Made by a program: the position numbers and the translations under genes
The notes under the pieces: generated by a model
What the model was told of the DNA's origin: nothing
The model's database searches: none
What the model saw: the letters and a program-made list of their open reading frames with translations, nothing else
DNA from: Porpolomopsis calyptriformis
Lineage: Eukaryota; Basidiomycota; Agaricomycetes; Agaricales; Hygrophoraceae
Direction of reading: 5' to 3'
Assembly: GCA_951640195.1 (NCBI GenBank)
Contig: OX621166.1
Location: 1-64,000, forward strand
Length of the DNA stretch: 64,000 nucleotides
Shown here: positions 58,126-64,000 of the stretch, one piece after another
Layout of the letters: every line of letters starts with the position of its first letter
Numbering within the stretch: position 1 is the first letter of the stretch

Positions 58126-58360
58126 TCAGAGCCAAGGCCGGCTGTGTTTGAGTGTCTCGAGTGGGAGGCGGGGTGGGCAACCGCCTGAATGCTCTGAGCA
58201 GGCAAAGTAGAGGAAGTAGGTTGTGAAGGGGACGGAGAGGGTGACGAAAAGGGCGCCCGGAGGACCGAAGAATTCGTAGGATTTTGTGCGTTGATTGAGG
58301 AGAGGTTTTGGAATTGGAAGACATGGTGAGAGATAAGATGAGGAAACGGTTCTGCACGTG
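58126..58360 (-). pseudogene. ERG24 (C-14 sterol reductase) 5' fragment
   Basis: Minus strand reads TKSYEFFGPPGALFVTLSVP and TTYFLYFACSEHSGGCPP, the well-conserved N-terminal segment of the ER-membrane sterol reductase. The rest of the enzyme is missing. It abuts the TRAPPC11 fragment tail to tail. Confidence 0.65.
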
Positions 58361-58449
58361 TTGAGCTTATTACCCTCCTCCTCCTCGCTGTCGTTGACGA
58401 TGACCAACATCGTCGACAATCAATCACCATCCCGTATCTTGTCGCTCTC

Positions 58450-59940
58450 TTGTCCATCTATGAGCTTGGTCCTTCGGCGGCTCCAATCCCCAGATACGAT
58501 GGCCCCACAGATAAACAGATGGATATCATCCTCAGGTCGCTCAGTGCAATGGCGAGACGGATGTACACTGCAGAAGACACGCTTGCTTCCATTAAAGCGT
58601 CCGAGAGCTGGCAATTGAACGGACCAGATACAAAAAAGAGACGAAGTGTGGGTGATATACCCTCCTTCACCAACGAGCTTTCACCGCATTCTATCTATCA
58701 TCACATCATCGCCAACGGTGAGTCCCATCCAAGCAACAATAATGGCACCACCGAACAGGACGTCGAAATGGAACCACGAGATGACGACCATCCATCCACC
58801 ATCCCCTGTCCACCCCCAAATGGCCGCCCGGAACATTCCTCCCTCGAAAACCTCACAGGCTTTGCCCCAACCAAGCACACCCGATACCTTTACACCACAA
58901 CGGCCTCCGCGCCGGCCTTTTCCCATGGACATCACTCCACCTGCCCGACCTGCGGGAGGGTCACCACCGACGCCACCACCATGAGACATGTGTACACCGA
59001 CCCTTCTGTCGGTTTGTCTTCCGTTGCGTTCGAGAGCGGGATGAGTGCCGTCGAGGAGCTGCGGTTGCTCAATGCACAAGTCCAAGATGTCGCTCGTGTT
59101 TGTAACGCCGTCGCTAGGGGTGACTTATCTCAGAAGATAACCGTGCCAGTACAGGGCGTTGTCATGGTCCAACTCAAAGACGTTATCAATACTATGGTGC
59201 GAATTACTCTATCATAATTCCATTGTACGCTACCGTTATATTGTACATAGGTCGATAAATTGGGACAGTTCGCTAAGGAGGTTACTCGAGTCAGTCAATA
59301 GGTCGGCACAGAAGGGTAAGTGATCTTTTACCACCCCTCGTTGGCTGCAACATGCAGAATTACTATTTAGTAAACTCGGCGGACAAGCTCTTGTCCTCGA
59401 CGTCGAAGGAACCTGGCGAGAACTCACAGGCGTAGTCAACAACCTTGCCGCTAATCTCACTAGTCAAGTCCGGTCGATTGCAAAAGTCACCAAGGCAGTC
59501 GCACTAGGAGACTTGTCCAAGCAGATCGAAGTGGACGCGGCGAGATCTTAGATTTGAAGAACACCGTGAACGGTATGGTCGTGCGACTCCGTGCGTTGGC
59601 GGCGGAAGTGACGAGGGTGACACTGGAAGTAGGCAGTCAAGGGAAGCTCGGGGGGCAAGCGCATGTTCCAGACGTGGAAGGTGTTTGGTTCAAGCTTGTC
59701 AGGAATGTAAGTGTCTATTTTTGAGTTTTTATGTGGATGTACGGTTGCCTTATCTCATTCTTATAAAAGGTCAATCGAATGTGCTCAAGTTTAACCGATC
59801 AAGTTCGCTCGATTGCCCATGTCACCACCGCTGTAGCCAAGGGCGACCTTACACAGAAGATTGAGATACTTGTCGAGGGGGAGATGGCAACGCTCAAAGG
59901 AACTGTGGATATTACCCTGCTTGAGACAAACCTGCAATAA
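58450..59940 (+). pseudogene. Nik1/Os-1-type (group III) histidine kinase, N-terminal fragment
   Basis: N-terminal region with LRSLSAMARRMYTAEDTLAS, then HAMP repeats: [54 protein letters not shown] and [20 protein letters not shown]. These poly-HAMP units sense osmotic stress and phenylpyrrole fungicides in intact enzymes. Here a stop follows VTRVSQ (near 59282) and a frameshift lies near 59540 (VDAARS stop, with [13 protein letters not shown] resuming). The kinase and receiver domains are absent; sequence similarity ends near 59920. Confidence 0.75.
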
Positions 59941-59976
59941 AAAATTGGATACAATATTAAGAATATTAAAAAAGTG

Positions 59977-60972
59977 TTACTGACTTTGTTGTTGGAGCAG
60001 CCCCTTCAGATATGCCAACTCTTCCTTGTGCTGCTCCTCGCGTCTTGCTACCGCTTCCTCATGCTGCCGCTCCGCCTCCTCGCGTCTTGCTACCGCTTCC
60101 TCATGCTGCCGCTCCGCCTCCTCGCGTCTCGCTACCTCTTCCTGGAGCTGCCGCTCACGTCTTGCCAACTCTTCCTGGTGCTGCTGATCCACCCGTCCCT
60201 CTGCCTCGAGGGTCTTCTTACAAAACCTTTCCCACTCCGCGCGGTACTTTTCAAGGACCTCCGTAACATCGGGAGGTGATTCTGTGACCTGCACAGACTT
60301 GAACCTTCCTGCCTTCACATTATTCCCATCATCAACAACGTAGCCACCAAACTCGATCCGCAACATCTCACAAACTGCCCCTGCAAACAAATAACACTGG
60401 GAGGTGAAGAGAACGTAATGGGGCCAGTGGTCATGCAGGACCATCAGCATAACCATCAGTTGCGCAACCGACATCGCCTTGGACAGTCGGATGGTCCTGA
60501 GTCGTATGTGATCTTTAGCTAGGTAGTCATCGAATGAATATTTATCCCGGGCTTTTGAGCCAGGAAGTAAGAGTGTATCCTTTGCTTTTATGGTATTTTC
60601 GGACAAGGAAGCAAGCGAGGTGGATGAGCTGGAGGGTGAGCAGTTTCCGACTGGGCCGTCTCCTCCTGCTCGTTCAGCGTGAAAAAAAGTCTTAGCGATG
60701 GGTGATCCATCAATGTCGACGATGTCAATGTCGAGGAGGACTGATTCGTGGAAGACAGTAGAAGACTGCTTGAAGTGAGTCGCCTGGCGGACGAAAGCTG
60801 AGTTAGCCAAGTCGAGGTTTTCCTTGCTCTTTACAAATTGGCTGAGCACCGAGACGGGGAGTGACTGATCCTCCCCAGGCAAGAGCAAGTGGTCGGTGGA
60901 CATTGGATTGTTCGCTACGAAAAACTTTGAGAATACAGAACGGACAGTGGATAGAAATGATTTGGGAGCCAT
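59977..60972 (-). CDS. Unknown Agaricomycete protein with C-terminal coiled coil
   Basis: 331 residues in one exon, starting MAPKSFLSTVRSVFSKFF. A conserved-looking middle, MSVAQLMVMLMVLHDHWPHY followed by VLFTSQCYLFAGAVCEMLRI, is a pattern I associate with a multi-copy mushroom family of unknown function. The C-terminus is a charged coiled coil with three near-identical repeats (AERQHEEAVARREE). No stop or frameshift, unlike every neighbour from 57.5 to 64 kb, so it probably inserted or survived separately. Confidence 0.6.
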   Translation of the reverse strand: MAPKSFLSTVRSVFSKFFVANNPMSTDHLLLPGEDQSLPVSVLSQFVKSKENLDLANSAFVRQATHFKQSSTVFHESVLLDIDIVDIDGSPIAKTFFHAERAGGDGPVGNCSPSSSSTSLASLSENTIKAKDTLLLPGSKARDKYSFDDYLAKDHIRLRTIRLSKAMSVAQLMVMLMVLHDHWPHYVLFTSQCYLFAGAVCEMLRIEFGGYVVDDGNNVKAGRFKSVQVTESPPDVTEVLEKYRAEWERFCKKTLEAEGRVDQQHQEELARRERQLQEEVARREEAERQHEEAVARREEAERQHEEAVARREEQHKEELAYLKGLLQQQSQ

Positions 60973-61084
60973 TATAATGGTGACGAACACGAGCAAAACA
61001 GGCAGAGTACGCGAGGCTTTCCTTCAACATGAACCGATCCATATACTGTATAAGTCGTTTTGCCCGCGCACTCACCACCACTCA

Positions 61085-61965
61085 CTTCAACCAGTTATTC
61101 AGAGCTCTTCGCTTCTCGCGGCGCGAATGTCGTCGTTAGCGACGTCAGTGCTGCCGCTGCCCAGAAAGTTGTTGACGAGGTCATCAAGTGTTTGTCAATC
61201 CATGTCCTGCAATATCCGACAAGTTAATTCCATTCTACAGCCGGCAGCAAGGCGGTCGCAAATACGTCCTCGGTGACAGACGGGGGTGCTGTTATACAGT
61301 CTGCACTTGATGCGTTCGGCGCGGTGACCATCCTGATCAACAATGCCAGTAGTTTACAAGACAAGGGGTGAGTTTTTCTCAATGAAACTCGTCTGGGCGT
61401 AATTTATTATAACCCCGGTGTTATCGTCATCGTTTTTTGTGACGGACTCACTCGCAAACATTTATGAGGTCTCATCGGATTCACCAAAACCGTGGCGCGA
61501 GAAGGCGTCAAATACGGAATCAAGAAGATTCGCAACTTGTCAGGGACGCTAAAGGGGTCCACATCGATCCAACTACACCGAGCGAGATGTAATCCTGTAT
61601 GACATAGGAATTGGTGCGGCAGCAAAGGAACTCCAATGGACGTATGAGGGACACGATGAATCCAGTGCCCTTCCCACTTTTGGAGTTATCCCTCAGTTCC
61701 TTGCCAGCGCTGGCATCCCGTTGGGCTGGCTCCCCAACTTCAACCCAGTTAGTCAACTGCTAATACCTTGCTTCCGACACCGACTCTGCTTCAGGCGAAA
61801 TTACTCCATGGAGAACAGTACTTGGCTATGAGAGGCAGTATTCCCACCAGCGGCGAGTTGGTGAACGAGGTTCGGTTAGTCTTGACTCGTGAAGTACGAG
61901 ACGTGAACGGGCCAGTGTCGGATTAATGGAAGTTCTCGATAAAGGCAAAGCGGCGGCTGTCACGC
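61085..61965 (+). pseudogene. FOX2 (peroxisomal multifunctional beta-oxidation enzyme) fragments
   Basis: Order: the first dehydrogenase domain start (ELFASRGANVVVSDVSAAAA; AGSKAVANTSSVTDGGAV; FGAVTILINNA), then a jump to GLIGFTKTVAREGVKYGIK, then the hydratase domain (YTERDVILYDIGIGAAAKEL, ALPTFGVIPQFLASAG, LLHGEQYLAMRGSIPTSGE) and MEVLDKGKAAAVTL. Large internal parts, including the second dehydrogenase domain, are deleted. Introns are retained. Confidence 0.7.
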
Positions 61966-61984
61966 TCAGTAAAAACGCAAAGTC

Positions 61985-64000
61985 GGGTTAGTCGTGCTAT
62001 ATATAGCACGTTTGTGACCTCTTTCCTTACATCCATGGTCAACGAGGTTCTCCAACCCCTCGCAGTTGCTCGTCAAGATACACTCTTCTACCCTCATGGC
62101 ATGGAGGTCGTCGCTTGGCTCTCTAAAACCATTCCTCGCCCTTCTACCATCTATCTCGCATCTATCCCTATTTCTTCACCTCTCATTGGCCTCACACAAC
62201 TTGCCCAGTACCTGGTTGTCTGCCGTGTCTCTGGTCTCACTCCAGGTGAACTCCGTGATCGTATTGCTGGCGCGACTGGTCATTCGCGACGCCTAGTATC
62301 AGCCGTAGCCATCGCCGCATCTAGCTCTTTCGAGTCCTTCATGGACAATGCTCGTAAAGCGATTCGGTGGCTGTTTTTCTCTGGTTTGCGTGGACAACAA
62401 GCATTTCCCGTAACGTCTCTAGAGCCGAGTATTGTCCAGGACACAGTTGAGGGTGGAGAGGGCGTGCCGAGCCCTATGCTTTCTGTGACTGGCCTCTCGT
62501 TAAAGGACTTGGAGCCACACGTGAAGAAGACGAACTCCCACCTCCCCGAAAACGCCAAGTTGACAGTATCTTTGCATAATGGGCCACGCGCATTTGTTAT
62601 CACTGGACCAACGCGCTCGTTGTGTGGACTTGTAACGAATTTGAGGAATGTTCGTGCACCCAACGGGATCGATCAGAGCAAAACGCCATTTTCACAACGC
62701 AAGTCTGTATTTTCCATTCGTTTCTTAGTTGTTGGCGTCCCGTATCACAGCACATATCTTGCCGGCGCGGGAGAAAAGCTCTGTGTAGAGGATCTCGGGG
62801 GAGAGGATCTCTGGAAGCCCGAGGACCTGCAGATACCAGTTTTTCACACCGAGGATGGTGCGTTTTGTCGTCTCTTTCACCTTCGACATAATGACGAGCC
62901 GGTTGCACAGGTTCAGATTTGCGACTGTTTTCAGGGTCGATCACGCGTTTACTCTGCGATCAAATATTTACGTTACCCATTCACTGGTCAGTTGCGACCA
63001 ACTTCCCGAAGGCAGCGACCCATGCGATTGATTTTGGTCCTGGCGGCTTGAGCGGGATCGGACCTCTCACTGCGCGCAATCTAGATGGACGAGGAGTTCG
63101 GGTTATTGTTGTTGGGGATAAAGGCAAGGGTGATGTTGAACTCTACGATACGCAATGCGTCAAGTTCGAGGATCGATGGAGTGAGCAATGGGCGCCGGGC
63201 TTGGTGCGGACAAGGTTCGTTTAATGATACCGATATCTTCCGTTATTCTCTAATCCATCAATAGCGATGGTGTGATACATCTCGATACCCCGTTTTCTCG
63301 TCTCTTGGGCAAACCGCCGATCATGGTTGCCGGTATGACCCCCACCACTGTAAAAGCTGGTTTCGTCAGTGCTGTTCTTGAGGCTGGATACCATGTTGAA
63401 CTTGCTGGCGGAGGGCACTACAGCGCTGCTGCATTGCGTGCCAAAGTTTCCGAAATACAGACGAAGATCCCCGCCGGGATTGGCATCACACTCAACTCCC
63501 TTTACATCAACCCTCGTCAGTTCGGTTTCCAGCTCCCTCTATGGCAACAGTTACGGCAAGAAGGGCTGCCTATAGAAGGGTTTTGCGTTGCCGCCGGCAT
63601 TCCGACTACGGAGAAAGCTGCCGAGATTATTGAGGGGCTGAGGAACGCTGGGATTAAGCACGTCGCATTCAAGCCTGGTAGTACCGATGGCATTCGACAG
63701 GTTGTCAACATTGCTGCTTCAAATCCCGACTTCCCCATCATTTTACAATGGACTGGCGGGCGGGCCGATGGGCACCATTCATTCGAGGACTTTCATCAAC
63801 CTATTCTTGCAACGTATCGCTTCATTTGCCAGCAAAAAAATATCTCCCTTGTAGCCGGATCTGGTTTTGGTGCCGCTGATGATGTGTGGCCATACCTAAC
63901 CGGGGACTAGTCTGTCTCGTACGACGTCCAGCCCATGCCCTTCGACGGCTTTCTATTCGCAAGCCGTGTCATGGTTGCGAAAGAAGCGCACACAAGCTCG
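61985..64000 (+). pseudogene. Fatty acid synthase beta subunit (FAS1), broken and truncated
   Basis: The acetyl-transferase domain begins without its N-terminus (MVNEVLQPLAVARQDTLFYP). The active-site motif, normally GHSQG, reads GHSRR. Later segments: SVTGLSLKDLEPHVKKTNSH and DLQIPVFHTEDG. A frameshift near 62870 follows, with CDQIFTLPIHWSVATNFPKA resuming in another frame. An intron of about 50 bases (63215-63265) leads to the enoyl-reductase domain (PPIMVAGMTPTTVKAGFVSA, VELAGGGHYS, ILQWTGGRADGHHSFEDFHQ). A stop at 63908 breaks YLTGD/SVSYDVQPMPFDGFLFA. It continues beyond the window. Confidence 0.8.

Overview
The window looks like a transposon-rich accessory region of an Agaricomycete (mushroom-forming basidiomycete) nuclear genome. 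Genes are cut by many 45-75 bp GT..AG introns. The recognisable families are ones expanded in that group: TET/JBP dioxygenase, alpha-kinase, DUF6534 membrane protein, CRN-like NTPase-nuclease and the DUF6729-like zinc protein. Ty1/copia and LINE debris is scattered throughout. I saw no rRNA, tRNA or CRISPR. Exon joins and family names come from reading alone; no database search was run.

Layout. 1-1072: right end of a mobile element whose body lies left of the window. 1.2-4.0 kb: two broken copia pieces in opposite orientation. 4.4-7.5 kb: CRN-like gene with one in-frame stop. 8-15 kb: small unknown genes, a TPR relic, a small PD-(D/E)xK-like protein and a DUF6534 membrane gene. 15.7-17.9 kb: a 219-bp satellite with a 657-bp higher-order period. 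18.5-31.4 kb: a gene block bounded by diverged inverted repeats, with alpha-kinase, TET/JBP dioxygenase, a damaged zinc-finger gene, Ulp1-type protease and an AT-hook protein; two truncated LINEs with clear target-site duplications sit inside it. 32.1-34.4 kb: a tail-to-tail duplicated F-box pair with copia debris at its centre. 36.3-42.4 kb: three members of an unnamed domain family, one apparently fused to a JmjC domain.

42.9-53.2 kb is the most striking part. A sirtuin and a BAH-PHD protein (minus strand) lie next to a very large unknown protein of about 1,600 residues (plus strand), which shares a 129-bp intergenic promoter region with the BAH-PHD gene. About 2.2 kb of roughly 110-150 bp hairpin-bearing repeats follow the large gene. 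The last 1.2 kb of that tail is repeated almost exactly at positions 1-1072, and the two copies stop at the same base and then differ. This is what two insertions of one element would look like. I propose the sirtuin/BAH-PHD/large-protein set as cargo or machinery of an undescribed mobile element.

53.3-54.0 kb holds an array of near-perfect palindromes in AT-rich DNA, followed by a DUF6729-like gene. 55.8-57.4 kb is GC-rich repeat. 57.5-64 kb is a mosaic of broken pieces of conserved genes (TRAPPC11, ERG24, a Nik1-type histidine kinase, FOX2 and FAS beta), with one apparently intact coiled-coil gene among them. Several chromatin- or DNA-modification families (TET/JBP, JmjC, Sir2, BAH-PHD, SUMO-type protease) fall within 30 kb, which fits known links between TET/JBP genes and fungal transposons.
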